The notes beneath the pieces are model-generated. The model was not told the origin of the DNA and did not search any database. It saw nothing but the letters and a program-made list of their open reading frames with translations. DNA of 64,000 nt from Thiolapillus brandeum (lineage in GTDB: Bacteria > Pseudomonadota > Gammaproteobacteria > Chromatiales > Chromatiaceae), in contig NZ_AP012273.1 in the NCBI RefSeq assembly GCF_000828615.1, positions 2,232,001-2,296,000 on the forward strand. The letters are read 5' to 3'. Below, piece after piece: positions 17,381-27,005 of the stretch (positions are counted from its first letter, which is position 1; each line of letters begins with the position of its first letter). The position numbers and the translations under genes were made by a program.

Positions 17381-17674
17381 TCAGCCCACCCAATGCAGAA
17401 CAAAATCCACATGGATCTCATCATAGGGGAATCGTGCCTGGCGCTCGCAGTTTCTTTCCACCAGACCGGCATCTGCCAGGGCCTGAATGTCACAATGTAC
17501 GGCGCTCACATCCCTGCCGATCCGGCGGACGATTTCCCGAATGGACAGATACCTCTGCCCGGCCATGCTTTGCAACAGTTCCATTTTCTTGGGGGAAAGA
17601 ATCTTCCACAGGGCCTCCACGTTGTCAAAGCTGATTCGTGAAGACAGGGCTTTGTCCTCGGCCAGGTCTAACAT
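17381..17674 (-). CDS. Small HTH protein, TumA/HVO_A0114-type antitoxin-like
   Basis: This 97-residue protein has ISFDNVEALWKILSPKKMEL then SIREIVRRIGRDVSAVHCDI and ALADAGLVER, ending FPYDEIHVDFVL. This is the winged-helix pattern of small MarR-like regulators, some of which are antitoxins paired with a DUF6516 toxin. No toxin gene is present on either side. The coding sequence seems to lack the N-terminal stretch of longer relatives and abuts an IS200-like fragment, so it may be 5'-truncated. It is probably a remnant of an older toxin-antitoxin locus. Confidence 0.6.
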   Translation of the reverse strand: MLDLAEDKALSSRISFDNVEALWKILSPKKMELLQSMAGQRYLSIREIVRRIGRDVSAVHCDIQALADAGLVERNCERQARFPYDEIHVDFVLHWVG

Positions 17675-17744
17675 CCCCGCACAATATCGGGTAACGATAC
17701 TTCGTCACCCAAACCAAGTGGCATTTGCAATCCCAGATCGTATC

Positions 17745-17830
17745 GTATGGCCGCCGTGCTTGTAATTCTGCATGGCATCAAGCTTACCACTCCAAACCCT
17801 GCCGCCTGAAGGCGTGGGATTTACGGATCC
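17745..17830 (-). pseudogene. Possible IS200/IS605 left-end remnant
   Basis: A minus-strand ATG at 17773 begins MQNYKHGGHTI, which matches the start of IS200/IS605 TnpA transposases, and then the similarity stops. Just upstream lies an imperfect hairpin (CCGCC TGAA GGCG, 17802-17814) followed by TGGGATTTA, similar to the subterminal hairpins of this family. The fragment is short, so the identification is tentative. Confidence 0.35.
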
Positions 17831-17849
17831 CCTATCGGGGACTTTAAGT

Positions 17850-19925
17850 TCAAGAAGGCATCGCTTCGTTGAATCCTTCTTTTCTCAGGCGTTCAAAAAT
17901 ATCAATACATACCAAAGCCTGATTTTCCGTTGGAATTTTACTTGGTATACTCCCGGCTATTTTCAAGACACCAATTTCTTTTTCTGTTAGAAATCCATAT
18001 TCTTCACCCCAACTTGCAACAGACCGCCAGAACTCATTACCACCTTTGACAACAGCAGTTTGTGCCTCAATACCATTAAGAATCTTTTGGTCCTTCCGTC
18101 CATCACGTTTTCTTGATGCAACATCATCCTTGCCGATTAACTCTTCCAAGAACCCGCTGGGCCATTCAACATCAACGTTTTTGACACGCTCCCAGCAGGC
18201 CTGTTTCTTTGCCCATTCAGTCACGTTCCTGATTCCCATCGGTGGTTCGATCAATATGTCATGCACAATCTTTGACACCTCAACAAGTGCCTTTTCCATT
18301 TCTTGGCTGATTAATTGTTGCTCCCAAATTCTAGAGAAATCTACAGACTTCTCCATCTTAATGACGTCATGAGCAATTTTCGATATCGCGTATGCCACGA
18401 TGTTGGCCCTGTACCCACCCTCATACCATGGCTGGTCAGAAACAATTTTTTCTGTTCGTTTAAAAATGATCGCCTTTGCAATAGCATCCTTGAAAAAAAT
18501 TTCATTGAAATCCTTCTCTCTTTTCTGCCATGCATCGCCGATTGCGCGCGCGAAGTAAGCAAAATTCTTTTGGGCACCCAAGCTTACTCTATCCGGCCGC
18601 GGTTCCCAGACCGTCAGAAACTTCGCAAGATCGGTTTTTGAGACAAGTTGTTTTCTTGGATTCTCCAAATCGAACTTCCTTCGCTCTGCAGGAGTGAGCA
18701 GTGATCGAGCATCGTTATACTGACCACGAGCACGCTCATAGAACCATTTGGTTTGCCGAAAGGTCCCATCTGGTGAAGGAGCATAGATGCGGCGTGAGAA
18801 GTCTTCCATTCGTATGTGAAAGGGGTGATTTGCAAAAAAATCTGCCGCATTCACTCTATTTTGACTGTTTGCATATTCGGAGATCTTTGGCACTACCTCT
18901 TCTGCTCGTTCTGGGGCCACGATGGAGAGCTTCATCTGAACGAAGACCTTGGAAAGGTCGACTTTATTACGGAAAGCTACATGGATGGAAGCAGTAGTCT
19001 GACCACCATTGACTATTTGAAAATTTCTGAGCCCCGTGAGCATAAGCTGGTCATTTTTTCCCTCGGCAACTACAGATTGGGCTGTAGCAGTGATACCATT
19101 GTTGTAGGCAAAAAACATCTCTGGTTCATTCTGAAGTGTATTCCTGATCCCTTTGTTAACATTGCCTCGTGCCTGCAGAAATACTCGTACATTTTGTTCG
19201 AGAAGCCTGGCTCCCCATCTATCATAGATGCTTGCCAATATGCCGCCCGGAACAACTACCAAGTAGGATTCATACTCTTCCGCTGAAAGGTGTGCGGGAA
19301 GTATCGGTAAAGCTGTATTAAAATCCTTTTTAAGATCGATTTCGATATCCTCTTTCCCATGTCCAACCGTAGCGAAACGATATAGACGCTTGATGTCCCA
19401 AACGCTGTATGTGACGGCTCGGCCTTCAAATTCATCAGCCTCTCTTCCATCGACTCGTTCGCTAAGCTCCCGATTACTGATCAGAATCAGCCGAATGCGA
19501 TTGACTGTTTTCCAGCGTTGGGAAATCAAATCAGCAAGACCAAAAGCAAAGCTGGTTTCCTCCAATGCATTCCGCCAATTCGGATCCAAAGACTTCTTAA
19601 GGAATTTGAAGAGACGCTTGAAGATGGTATTCATCTCCGTACCTGTCAGGCGTCCCACTTCATGGGATTGGTTGAAATCCGCAATGATGAGACTCAGAGT
19701 GCCCAAAGAGTCAAGTGGATCTCCACCATAGCCATCAACTCTTATTCCAGTTCCAGGTCGTCCCAGATAGAAAGCCCGGTCAGCAGTTTGGAGCTCACCT
19801 GCATCCGTTAGATATTCACAGAATGTATCGAAAAATACGTCTTCTATAAAATCCCCATCAGCATCCGCTTCAGCAAGAATTTCCTGAAAAACACCCTCGT
19901 TAAACTCATCAATGTTAATTGCCAT
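17850..19925 (-). CDS. AIPR-family protein (MZA-type operon, last gene)
   Basis: This 691-residue protein contains the AIPR signature: PEMFFAYNNGITATA, then LRNFQIVNGGQTTASIH, then KISEYANSQNRVNAADFF. AIPR proteins were named for abortive-infection phage resistance and occur in restriction-like and MZA operons. The N-terminal part (GIRVDGYGGDPLDSLG then LSLIIADF) has the strand pattern of a nuclease fold, but no clear lysine completes a PD-(D/E)XK motif. It overlaps the DUF4420 gene by 11 nt and ends the leftward five-gene operon. Its exact biochemical role is unknown. A+T-rich codon use fits the island. Confidence 0.82.
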   Translation of the reverse strand: MAINIDEFNEGVFQEILAEADADGDFIEDVFFDTFCEYLTDAGELQTADRAFYLGRPGTGIRVDGYGGDPLDSLGTLSLIIADFNQSHEVGRLTGTEMNTIFKRLFKFLKKSLDPNWRNALEETSFAFGLADLISQRWKTVNRIRLILISNRELSERVDGREADEFEGRAVTYSVWDIKRLYRFATVGHGKEDIEIDLKKDFNTALPILPAHLSAEEYESYLVVVPGGILASIYDRWGARLLEQNVRVFLQARGNVNKGIRNTLQNEPEMFFAYNNGITATAQSVVAEGKNDQLMLTGLRNFQIVNGGQTTASIHVAFRNKVDLSKVFVQMKLSIVAPERAEEVVPKISEYANSQNRVNAADFFANHPFHIRMEDFSRRIYAPSPDGTFRQTKWFYERARGQYNDARSLLTPAERRKFDLENPRKQLVSKTDLAKFLTVWEPRPDRVSLGAQKNFAYFARAIGDAWQKREKDFNEIFFKDAIAKAIIFKRTEKIVSDQPWYEGGYRANIVAYAISKIAHDVIKMEKSVDFSRIWEQQLISQEMEKALVEVSKIVHDILIEPPMGIRNVTEWAKKQACWERVKNVDVEWPSGFLEELIGKDDVASRKRDGRKDQKILNGIEAQTAVVKGGNEFWRSVASWGEEYGFLTEKEIGVLKIAGSIPSKIPTENQALVCIDIFERLRKEGFNEAMPS

Positions 19926-20925
19926 TTACTCCTCCCCCTAGCAATTGCTTCACCTTCTCCTTGTCAGTTCGATATTGCAAGCATTCCTGAAGCGATAGGG
20001 AATACCGGACTCGACTGATTCCGACTGGATACATGTCTGGGGTTATCTTTGGAAATTTGTCGCCAACAATGTACAGGTACTCTGTACCCAGCAACCATTT
20101 CTGATCCCGATAGTCATCAGCCCAATTGAAACCTGCGGCCAATAATCGCTCTTCAAATATTTCTATAACGGAAGAATCCCTTTTCTGGACTTCATTGAAA
20201 ACTTCCCGAGCCATACTTGTAACGGTGATGGCATTTTCATCATCAGTTACGGCTGAAGTAACTTCCAAGACCCGCAAGACAAGTGTATTGATACCTTTGG
20301 TATCCAGCTGAAACTCATTCGAAATATTCACAAAGGGTGTTGCAGCGCCCCGCCGAGTCTTGGATTCGATACAAACCTTTCCGATCTCAAAATCCTTGGG
20401 TGCATTGAGAGGTCCAGTCCAAGACCTGATCGCCGTCTGCATTCTAACGCTTGGCATAAGGATGTGCCGCAAAGTGTGTAGTTCACCGATCAACCCCCTT
20501 TGCTCTTCATCGCTCAACCGACCGTCTCTTCCACTTCGCAAGAGTCTATGCCAACGCCATGTTCTAGCCAAGAAGCGTTCCGATGCCTCCTTTTCGGTTC
20601 CAGCTATCCGTGTTGCTTCTATAATGTCCTCGCAGAGGCGGAGGAAGATCTCTCGTTGTTCCTTGTCGATTAGACGCAGCATCAGAATAGCCGAGTTATC
20701 CGCATCCTGTACCTGCAATTTGATTTCGAGTCCCCGCAACTTTGGCAACCGGTTAGCTGGCCTATTGGCGGGATCATGGCGCAACACCAGAAGACAGTTT
20801 TGATCAGTATCCAACGCCCAGTACAACCGCCAAGCAATTTCTGGATCTACGAGGCGGCTGCTCAAGGTGGTCGGCTTGCCCGGCGGAGGAAGGGGTTTCC
20901 AAGGATCGGCGCCTTCAGTCATCAT
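19915..20925 (-). CDS. DUF4420 PD-(D/E)XK nuclease-like protein
   Basis: This protein of about 336 residues contains GLIGELHTLRHIL, then PKDFEIGKVCIESKTRRG. Together they give the E ... D-x(n)-ExK pattern of PD-(D/E)XK nucleases (Asp in KDFEI, Glu and Lys in ESK). It is the probable DNA-cutting subunit of the MZA-like operon. The start at 20925 (MMTEGADPW) overlaps the Z1 gene by 11 nt. An upstream ATG at 20949 would overlap by 35 nt. It is tightly coupled with both neighbours. Confidence 0.8.
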   Translation of the reverse strand: MMTEGADPWKPLPPPGKPTTLSSRLVDPEIAWRLYWALDTDQNCLLVLRHDPANRPANRLPKLRGLEIKLQVQDADNSAILMLRLIDKEQREIFLRLCEDIIEATRIAGTEKEASERFLARTWRWHRLLRSGRDGRLSDEEQRGLIGELHTLRHILMPSVRMQTAIRSWTGPLNAPKDFEIGKVCIESKTRRGAATPFVNISNEFQLDTKGINTLVLRVLEVTSAVTDDENAITVTSMAREVFNEVQKRDSSVIEIFEERLLAAGFNWADDYRDQKWLLGTEYLYIVGDKFPKITPDMYPVGISRVRYSLSLQECLQYRTDKEKVKQLLGGGVNGN

Positions 20926-23641
20926 CACCCCCGATTTCTTCCTCGTCAACTTCCTCCCGATACCGCTCCCTGAACCAGGTCGTGTTAACTACATACTCGA
21001 CCTTCTTTTCCTCATGTTTGGTTTGAGGAAAACTGATGCTCCAGGCAACCATCGGTTTCGCTTGGCTGAGATCTTCATCTTCTGAACCGATAGCCAGTAA
21101 ATGCACAATCAGAAGCGGCCGCTTCCTCACCCTGCGGTAGATGCGGTCAGGATAATTCAGTTTATCGGGATTCCTTGGCGGATCAGTTTCGTTTCTGTAG
21201 TCAGACTTCGCCTTCTCTATCTGTTTGTTGGTGAGGCCAATCTGTTCGATACCGCGAGAAGAGACGCGTTGCTTCTCGGTTACAAGTAGGGTCTTTTCAT
21301 CACTTCTTCGTCCGGCCGACCGCCGTTGGCAAACGATTTCGAACCCCAGACTCGTATCGACGAGCGATTTTTCGGATCTTCGTGAGACTCCTGCAAAATA
21401 CAAATCCCATTCCGACAGTTCCGTCTGCATGCGCTCCTCGATATACTTCCTTACAGGATCTGTGTCCGTCAGCAACGAACCGGGATGGTTTCGAAATTCT
21501 GCAAGGAAATTGATCACGAAATCAGCTGGGACATCTCGAACCAGTTTTCCGCTCTTGAGGTCTTCGAACTTCTCAGGAATAAAACCGTTAGACCGTAATT
21601 GTTGCGCCAATTCAATCGCGGCTCGATGGTTGGCGCTTCGGCTTTCCTCATCCCGCCGCAACACGGCTGTTTCGACAAACCGGTTTGCCAAGCCAATTGA
21701 GACGACAAGTTTCTCCCCTGACCCCATCTTGTTCCTCGCTGTCACGATCAGCGTATCGGGATGGCTCCGGACCTTGAGGCCAAACTCTCGGGGAGTCGCA
21801 TTGGCTGCTTCCATGCGACGGAGTTCATCTCTTAGTTCTTCAATCGATTCAGCAATATGCGCATACCATCCTTCTGCCTCTTCAAGCATCCAGATGCGGC
21901 ACAGATCCTGGTATCCGGGGCGGTAGCCGAACCACCGCCCCATTTGCATTAACGTATCGTACATCATGGAGTTGCGTAGAAAGTAGCTGACAACCAGCCC
22001 TTCCAGCGTCAGTCCCCGAGAGAGAGAAAAGCCTCCGACCGCGATGATGTTCAATCCGGACCTCTGATGGTCGGCGTAATCGAGTGAATCCGAAGAGCGG
22101 CTGTTTATCTCGATGACATTTATGGGGCTCACACTGTCCCAGAGTCTTCCCTGCACCTCTTCCCAAGATGTACCCACGTCGCCGTATTCCCCGACAAACA
22201 CTTCATGAAGGGCTGCAATCTCTGTGTTTCCTAACGCCTCCAACTCGGGCTTGGCTCCGTTGACTCTTATGCTGCTCCCGATCTGTTTCACCAAATTGTG
22301 AATTTCATTCCGAAGTTGTCTTTGGACATCCGTAAAACGGGATGCATTCACCAGCATCGAATTGTGGCTGTTCTCCTGCCCGCGAACAAGCCGGATTGCA
22401 CGTGCCAGAATGAATGTCCTTACTGCTCGCTCCAGACTTTCTGGCAACCCGGCGATAATATGGTCTTTCTTGTGCTTCAGGGGCAATAGGTCTTCGTTGT
22501 CCTCGATGTGGCGGATGATTGATATTCCCTTGTCATCCCCCGGGTCACTTAGGAAAACCTGAGACGCTCCAAAATAGTTGTCAGGTGGATCGAGACTTAC
22601 AATAAAGTCTCTCGGGAAGAGATCTTCACCGAACATCTCATCATCGCTGTCCGGATCAATGAAGATGTTTGCGAAAGGTGTGGCTGTATATCCAACATAA
22701 CAGCTTCGGTCGAACACATCGAGGAGTTGCCGGATCTGCCCGTTGATACGTGACACCTCCTCCTTCCCCTTCTTGATGTTGATTGAAGCATTATCGGCCT
22801 CATCATCAATCAGAAGCAATGGCGCGCCAATCGAGGATGTTCCACGCCTTGCGTTATGCTCCTTGAGCCATTCAAGAAGGTTCTTGAGTGTACTGGTATT
22901 CTTTTTAATGACAAATACTGCGGGCTCCTTCAGGTTCTCAAGTGGAATGCCAACACTGGTTGCGGTCTGCTTGTTGAAATCCCTGAGCGTGTTTGTGAAG
23001 GCATTTGGCCGTCGGCTGGAGTCATATCGCCCAACGCCGATGATGCTTGTGGCCTCAGCCTGGTTCAACAGAAGCTTGGAACTATCAAAACCTATGAAGC
23101 CCTCGTCGAGACGCATCTGGGTTTGGCTGCGAAGATTGTTGTGGATACCTGCAATGATAATGATAACCTGATATCCAGCATCAGCTGCCTTGCATATGAG
23201 CCCAGTATAATTAGCTGTCTTTCCCGATTGCACATGCCCGACGACCATGCCACGTCTATCCCATTTTCCTGATTTCCTTGGATTCTCCAGCAGCCCTAGA
23301 GTCCTGTCAGTTACACTGTCAAGTGTTGCCAGAACTTGGCCTGAGAATCCCCTTTCAGCCAGCAAACGGCGATATCGGTCCCAGTAGTATGGATTTATCT
23401 TTGCTTTGGCCTCGTCCAGCCACTTCTCAAATCCGGCTTCCTGCAAGGTAACCCCAATATCCATGGTCACACCATGAACATGTTCGAATTCCAGAGCCAG
23501 TTGTTCAGCCTCTTCATCCGTGACAGACGGATAGAGCGATCGCACTCTCTGGATCTGCTCTCGTATCATTTCAGGAGTAGGCAAGCGCTTCGCCAGCCAT
23601 GCACTGACCATGTCTCTCAAGTCTTGCAGTTCGTCGTTCAT
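20915..23641 (-). CDS. Z1-domain superfamily II helicase/ATPase
   Basis: This 908-residue protein has helicase motif I (GHVQSGKTANYTG, around residue 135), motif II as LLLIDDEADNAS, motif III YVGYTATPFANIF, and the Z1-domain blocks SRGLTLEGLVVSYFLR and MGRWFGYRPGYQDLCRIW. Z1 proteins were described by Iyer, Abhiman and Aravind in restriction-modification operons with MutL/MORC-type ATPases, and later as part of the MZA antiphage system. It likely moves on or remodels DNA with the neighbouring GHKL ATPase and nuclease. It starts 4 bp after the ATPase gene and overlaps DUF4420. Confidence 0.88.
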   Translation of the reverse strand: MNDELQDLRDMVSAWLAKRLPTPEMIREQIQRVRSLYPSVTDEEAEQLALEFEHVHGVTMDIGVTLQEAGFEKWLDEAKAKINPYYWDRYRRLLAERGFSGQVLATLDSVTDRTLGLLENPRKSGKWDRRGMVVGHVQSGKTANYTGLICKAADAGYQVIIIIAGIHNNLRSQTQMRLDEGFIGFDSSKLLLNQAEATSIIGVGRYDSSRRPNAFTNTLRDFNKQTATSVGIPLENLKEPAVFVIKKNTSTLKNLLEWLKEHNARRGTSSIGAPLLLIDDEADNASINIKKGKEEVSRINGQIRQLLDVFDRSCYVGYTATPFANIFIDPDSDDEMFGEDLFPRDFIVSLDPPDNYFGASQVFLSDPGDDKGISIIRHIEDNEDLLPLKHKKDHIIAGLPESLERAVRTFILARAIRLVRGQENSHNSMLVNASRFTDVQRQLRNEIHNLVKQIGSSIRVNGAKPELEALGNTEIAALHEVFVGEYGDVGTSWEEVQGRLWDSVSPINVIEINSRSSDSLDYADHQRSGLNIIAVGGFSLSRGLTLEGLVVSYFLRNSMMYDTLMQMGRWFGYRPGYQDLCRIWMLEEAEGWYAHIAESIEELRDELRRMEAANATPREFGLKVRSHPDTLIVTARNKMGSGEKLVVSIGLANRFVETAVLRRDEESRSANHRAAIELAQQLRSNGFIPEKFEDLKSGKLVRDVPADFVINFLAEFRNHPGSLLTDTDPVRKYIEERMQTELSEWDLYFAGVSRRSEKSLVDTSLGFEIVCQRRSAGRRSDEKTLLVTEKQRVSSRGIEQIGLTNKQIEKAKSDYRNETDPPRNPDKLNYPDRIYRRVRKRPLLIVHLLAIGSEDEDLSQAKPMVAWSISFPQTKHEEKKVEYVVNTTWFRERYREEVDEEEIGGDDD

Positions 23642-23645
23642 TCAA

Positions 23646-25109
23646 TTACCTTTTAAAAATTATTTCCTTTGCTTCTTCCCATCGTGACTTGAACGGCTCT
23701 GCCGAAGACATCATCAATTGAATATCCTCTTCTGAATACTTCTCATCCTTGAGAATACTATAAGTCCTTTTCACGATCTCGCAGAACGATTCACCATCGA
23801 GTTCCTGAGGTGAAACGCTTTCCGGCGTCGAGCTCACATCGGAAAAAATCGTATCTATCGGCATGGCTGAACCGACAAGATCCAGAAGGCGCAAAAACTT
23901 GTGTTGTTGTTGGTTCGTCAATTCTTCTGAAAAATTTTTGAAAGCCGGATGCTCCGGATTGAGGCGATAGTGAATCCGGTTCTTGTCCTGTACACGTATC
24001 CAGACCGGCAATCGGTTATCACTGATCAGGCGCTTTCCTCGTGAAACATAGATTCTCCTCGAACCAGCACCGATCGTTTCTATGATACGTCTCAGCCTGT
24101 CCCTAACCGGACCTGGCGGCTGGGCCGAGGCTTTCTTGACATCAATTTTCCATTCGGCGTCCATTCCGTTTGGCATATCAATTCGAACTCTGGCCAACTT
24201 CGTCAGTTCTGTTTGCTTGGCAAGTCCGAACCATGTGCCATGGATAATCAGACGTTTCTCCCTGTAGAGGTAGAATCCCTGATTCTTGATGTACCCCTCT
24301 GGACCGGCATATCTGTTCCAATCCTCTGCAGACACTTTCTTGTGATGAGGCAAAGTAAAAGTCTGAATCAAGATTTCATGATCACCGAATCTAAAAACCT
24401 CTTCTGGTCCATGAATTGTTGCGTCATGACGCGAGTGAAAAGGGTCGAAAGGTTCCAATGGCCGCCCGTTAAGGGACATACTCACTCGCTTTAATCCCTT
24501 TTCGCCCGCAAGATATCTGTGAAATACGAGTTCCAGATGAGAAGCAGTTTCATCTATCTGGCGGTTCATATTCTTATGATCGCCTCCATTCCTTTCGTCT
24601 ATCAACCGGTCAAGTTTCTGCCATACAACCAGTGTGCCACTGCTTGACAAACATTTTCCCCAAGGGATATCAGAAAAGCTACTCGGAAATTCAACAATCC
24701 AGTCTTCCTCCTTGGCAACCGTATCCAGATCCCAGATCGCACATGAAGTTTCTTCTCCTTTTCTTGTGAGGACAATCAGTCTTCTGCTCTGTGAAAATGA
24801 TGCCGTCTTCAGACCAAGGCCGAATCTTCCAAGGTCGTGGATAGCGCGCTTATCAAGAGGGTTCTTTGTGCCTGGTCGCATGGCCTCAAGCAATTCGGTT
24901 TTTGACATCCCGCACCCGTCATCAAGAATGCCGATAGCAGGATTTTCTGAGTCCGTATCAGTCAAGAGTTTAACTGTGTTTGCTCCCGCCGTGATGGAGT
25001 TATCGATTACATCTGCCACAGCTGTCTGCAGAGAATATCCAATATCTCTCATGCTCTCGATGAGCACAGAGGCCCTTGGAGCCAGTATTTCCCGATCGGA
25101 TACCGTCAT
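23646..25109 (-). CDS. MutL/MORC-type GHKL ATPase
   Basis: This 487-residue protein has the GHKL ATP-binding motifs: motif I TAVADVIDNSITAGA (around residue 30), motif II ILDDGCGMS and motif III LGRFGLGLKTASFSQ. The C-terminal part has no sequence like the endonuclease domain of repair MutL, which is encoded separately at 57.6 kb. Such proteins are the MutL component of MZA-type defence operons and relate to eukaryotic MORC ATPases. It probably acts as an ATP-driven DNA clamp or sensor. It follows vsr by 35 bp and precedes the Z1 gene by 4 bp. Confidence 0.85.
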   Translation of the reverse strand: MTVSDREILAPRASVLIESMRDIGYSLQTAVADVIDNSITAGANTVKLLTDTDSENPAIGILDDGCGMSKTELLEAMRPGTKNPLDKRAIHDLGRFGLGLKTASFSQSRRLIVLTRKGEETSCAIWDLDTVAKEEDWIVEFPSSFSDIPWGKCLSSSGTLVVWQKLDRLIDERNGGDHKNMNRQIDETASHLELVFHRYLAGEKGLKRVSMSLNGRPLEPFDPFHSRHDATIHGPEEVFRFGDHEILIQTFTLPHHKKVSAEDWNRYAGPEGYIKNQGFYLYREKRLIIHGTWFGLAKQTELTKLARVRIDMPNGMDAEWKIDVKKASAQPPGPVRDRLRRIIETIGAGSRRIYVSRGKRLISDNRLPVWIRVQDKNRIHYRLNPEHPAFKNFSEELTNQQQHKFLRLLDLVGSAMPIDTIFSDVSSTPESVSPQELDGESFCEIVKRTYSILKDEKYSEEDIQLMMSSAEPFKSRWEEAKEIIFKR

Positions 25110-25144
25110 GCCTTAGCCACATCCCCCAATTACAACTTTGTGAA

Positions 25145-25633
25145 TCATCCCAAACTTTTTGTGCTGCCACTCGGGACAGGATTCGGCAATATGGCAGGGA
25201 ATTCACCGCCCTTGCAGTTCATATCACGAAGTTCCCTGTCCAGTTCCAGAAGAACCCCCTCTGAATCATGTCTCAAGCCACATTCCCACACAGTAAAGAC
25301 ACGCCATCCTGCCCGTTCAAGAGACTCTTTATTTTTTATATCCCTTTCTTGGTTTCCCCTCAATTTCTCAGCCCAAAACTCTGGACGCGTTGATGGAGTT
25401 GCTGCGTAACGACAATTTGGATGTTGGTGCCAAAAACAACCATGAACAAACACTACCGCTCTATACTTGGGCAGCACAAGATCCGGCTTGCCTAGAAGCT
25501 TGCGGTCATGTAGACGATACCGAAAACCACGAGCATACAATCCTTTACGGACGAGCATTTCTGGAACAGTATCCTTGCCCCTAATAGCAGACATCATGCG
25601 TGACCGTGTACGAGAATCAACGATGTCCGTCAT
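25145..25633 (-). CDS. vsr: Very short patch repair endonuclease (Vsr)
   Basis: Vsr nicks DNA next to T:G mismatches formed when 5-methylcytosine deaminates. The 162-residue protein has the family blocks RSRMMSAIRGKDTVPEMLVR, GFRYRLHDRKLLGKPDLVLP and VFVHGCFWHQHPNC, including active-site and zinc-binding positions. It is the first gene of the MZA-like operon and is divergent from a cytosine methyltransferase, which explains its presence. An ISL3 element now lies just upstream: its left end is at 25644, 11 bp beyond the ATG, with the target duplication starting 2 bp before the ATG. Confidence 0.92.
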   Translation of the reverse strand: MTDIVDSRTRSRMMSAIRGKDTVPEMLVRKGLYARGFRYRLHDRKLLGKPDLVLPKYRAVVFVHGCFWHQHPNCRYAATPSTRPEFWAEKLRGNQERDIKNKESLERAGWRVFTVWECGLRHDSEGVLLELDRELRDMNCKGGEFPAILPNPVPSGSTKSLG

Positions 25634-25635
25634 TT

Positions 25636-25643
25636 ATTTTCAA
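25636..25643. repeat. ISL3 target-site duplication, left copy
   Basis: ATTTTCAA here is repeated exactly at 26984-26991 on the far side of the IS. Eight bp is the duplication length typical of ISL3. Confidence 0.9.
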
Positions 25644-26983
25644 GGCTCTTCGACGTTTCATGTGGATTTGAGCACGGCACCCGCCGGGCTGGCGATCATG
25701 TAAATCATGGTCATGAAGGTTCGGTTATTCCGATAACCTCTGGCCCGTGCTCTGGCAGCCTGGAACAGGCTGTTCAACCCTTCCATCCGAGCATTGGTAT
25801 AGGTTGATGTCCATCGGCGTACTACACGCTCCGCATGGTTCTCCAAGGTAGCCAACGCTTTGCGAACGGGTTCCAGAAGAGTGCTTTCGCCAATGAGTTC
25901 CCTGGCGTAGCCAATGAACCGCGTTATCCGCCATCGTGCTGCCCTGGGTGTCTTGGCCAACCGTATCCAACGCAGCCGCTCCTTGATCCGCCATGCCGTG
26001 GCCGTATCCAAGCCCTGATCCAGCAACTCAGCCAGTGCTTTGAGTTGATTGGTGGTTAGATTGTCTGTGTCGCCTCGCTTGAGTACGCCCCAGCGAAGGT
26101 GCTTGGGCAAAGGTTTGATTTGCCCTTCTTGCTTTCTCACGGCATCCAAGGCCTGGGTAAATGTCTGTACGATATGAAACCAATCCACCGTGACCTCAGC
26201 ATTGGGCAGCGTCTCTTCTATCCCCTTGAGAAAGGCCGGTGACATGTCACACACGGCTTCCCGAACAGCCTCTGGCTCACCTTTATGGGCAGCCAGAAAC
26301 GCAGAAAACTGCTGCAGGGTCCGCTTTCCCTTACCTGGTGTGACAAACAGCACCGGTTCCTCGCGTTTCTCCATGTCAATGAATACCGTGACATAGTTGT
26401 GCCCTCGCTTACTGGCAGTCTCGTCCAATCCGACCACTTTGAGGCCCGACAGATCAAACTGCTCAATAGCCTGGCCAACATAGTGTTCCACGATGCGCCA
26501 CAAGCGTTTGTCAGTAATCTCAATGATGCGGGCTGCTGCATTGACGGGCATCTCCCGAACCAGGGTCAATGCCGCCTGTTCAAACAACAAGGTAAAGGCG
26601 CTGCCCTTGCGTGCCCAGGGAACATCAATCAATTTGACTCCATGCTCGGGACACTTCACACGCGGCACCGAGGTATGGATGTAACAATGGTGCTGGAAGA
26701 AGTTCAGATGCCGCCAAGTCTTCTCCTGAAAATCATGGGCCTTACAAAGCTGGTCACATTCAGGGCAGGCATACTTTGAAGCCTGTTCCGCCTTCACTTC
26801 CAAGTGAAGTTCATGCGGTTGCTTATCCGTATCCAGGTATTGGTTCATCAGTTTCCAAGGGGATTGGATGCCCAAGCCAAGCAGCAGAATCTCGTTGCCG
26901 TCCACGTCTTTTCCTCATGCCAGTAGTTGACGTTATACTGGCATAGGTTTCTAAAGTAATTCCACTCGAAACGTCGAAGAGCC
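25644..26983 (-). mobile_element. Complete ISL3-family insertion sequence
   Basis: The 1340-bp element has 26-bp terminal inverted repeats that begin GGCTCTTCGACGTTTC at both ends and match at 22 of 26 positions. It is flanked by a perfect 8-bp duplication (ATTTTCAA). One intact transposase fills it. The perfect duplication and intact gene suggest a recent insertion. It separates vsr from the methyltransferase gene, which were divergent neighbours about 93 bp apart before insertion (103 bp now counting the extra copy of the duplication and flanking bases outside the IS). Confidence 0.93.
25658..26905 (-). CDS. ISL3-family transposase
   Basis: This 415-residue protein has an N-terminal zinc-finger-like region (YACPECDQLC, then VKCPEHGV), a helix-turn-helix-like region, and a DDE catalytic core with GLDETASKRGHNYVTVFID and VTVDWFHIVQTF. 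The C-terminal block TYTNARMEGLNSLFQAARAR is typical of ISL3 transposases. The gene is full length and its 3' end runs into the left terminal inverted repeat. It reads in the same direction as vsr. Confidence 0.93.
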   Translation of the reverse strand: MDGNEILLLGLGIQSPWKLMNQYLDTDKQPHELHLEVKAEQASKYACPECDQLCKAHDFQEKTWRHLNFFQHHCYIHTSVPRVKCPEHGVKLIDVPWARKGSAFTLLFEQAALTLVREMPVNAAARIIEITDKRLWRIVEHYVGQAIEQFDLSGLKVVGLDETASKRGHNYVTVFIDMEKREEPVLFVTPGKGKRTLQQFSAFLAAHKGEPEAVREAVCDMSPAFLKGIEETLPNAEVTVDWFHIVQTFTQALDAVRKQEGQIKPLPKHLRWGVLKRGDTDNLTTNQLKALAELLDQGLDTATAWRIKERLRWIRLAKTPRAARWRITRFIGYARELIGESTLLEPVRKALATLENHAERVVRRWTSTYTNARMEGLNSLFQAARARARGYRNNRTFMTMIYMIASPAGAVLKST

Positions 26984-26991
26984 ATTTTCAA
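26984..26991. repeat. ISL3 target-site duplication, right copy
   Basis: ATTTTCAA, identical to 25636-25643. Confidence 0.9.
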
Positions 26992-27005
26992 ATACACAAA
27001 AGTTT

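Noticed and set aside
17098-17493. Minus-strand frame of 131 codons over the tRNA 3' end
   Set aside because: It overlaps the tRNA and the integrase fragment in another frame, and has no recognisable motif.
23646-25109. Repair-type MutL in the island
   Set aside because: It has the GHKL domain but lacks the MutL C-terminal nuclease and dimer motifs. The repair mutL is at 57.6 kb.
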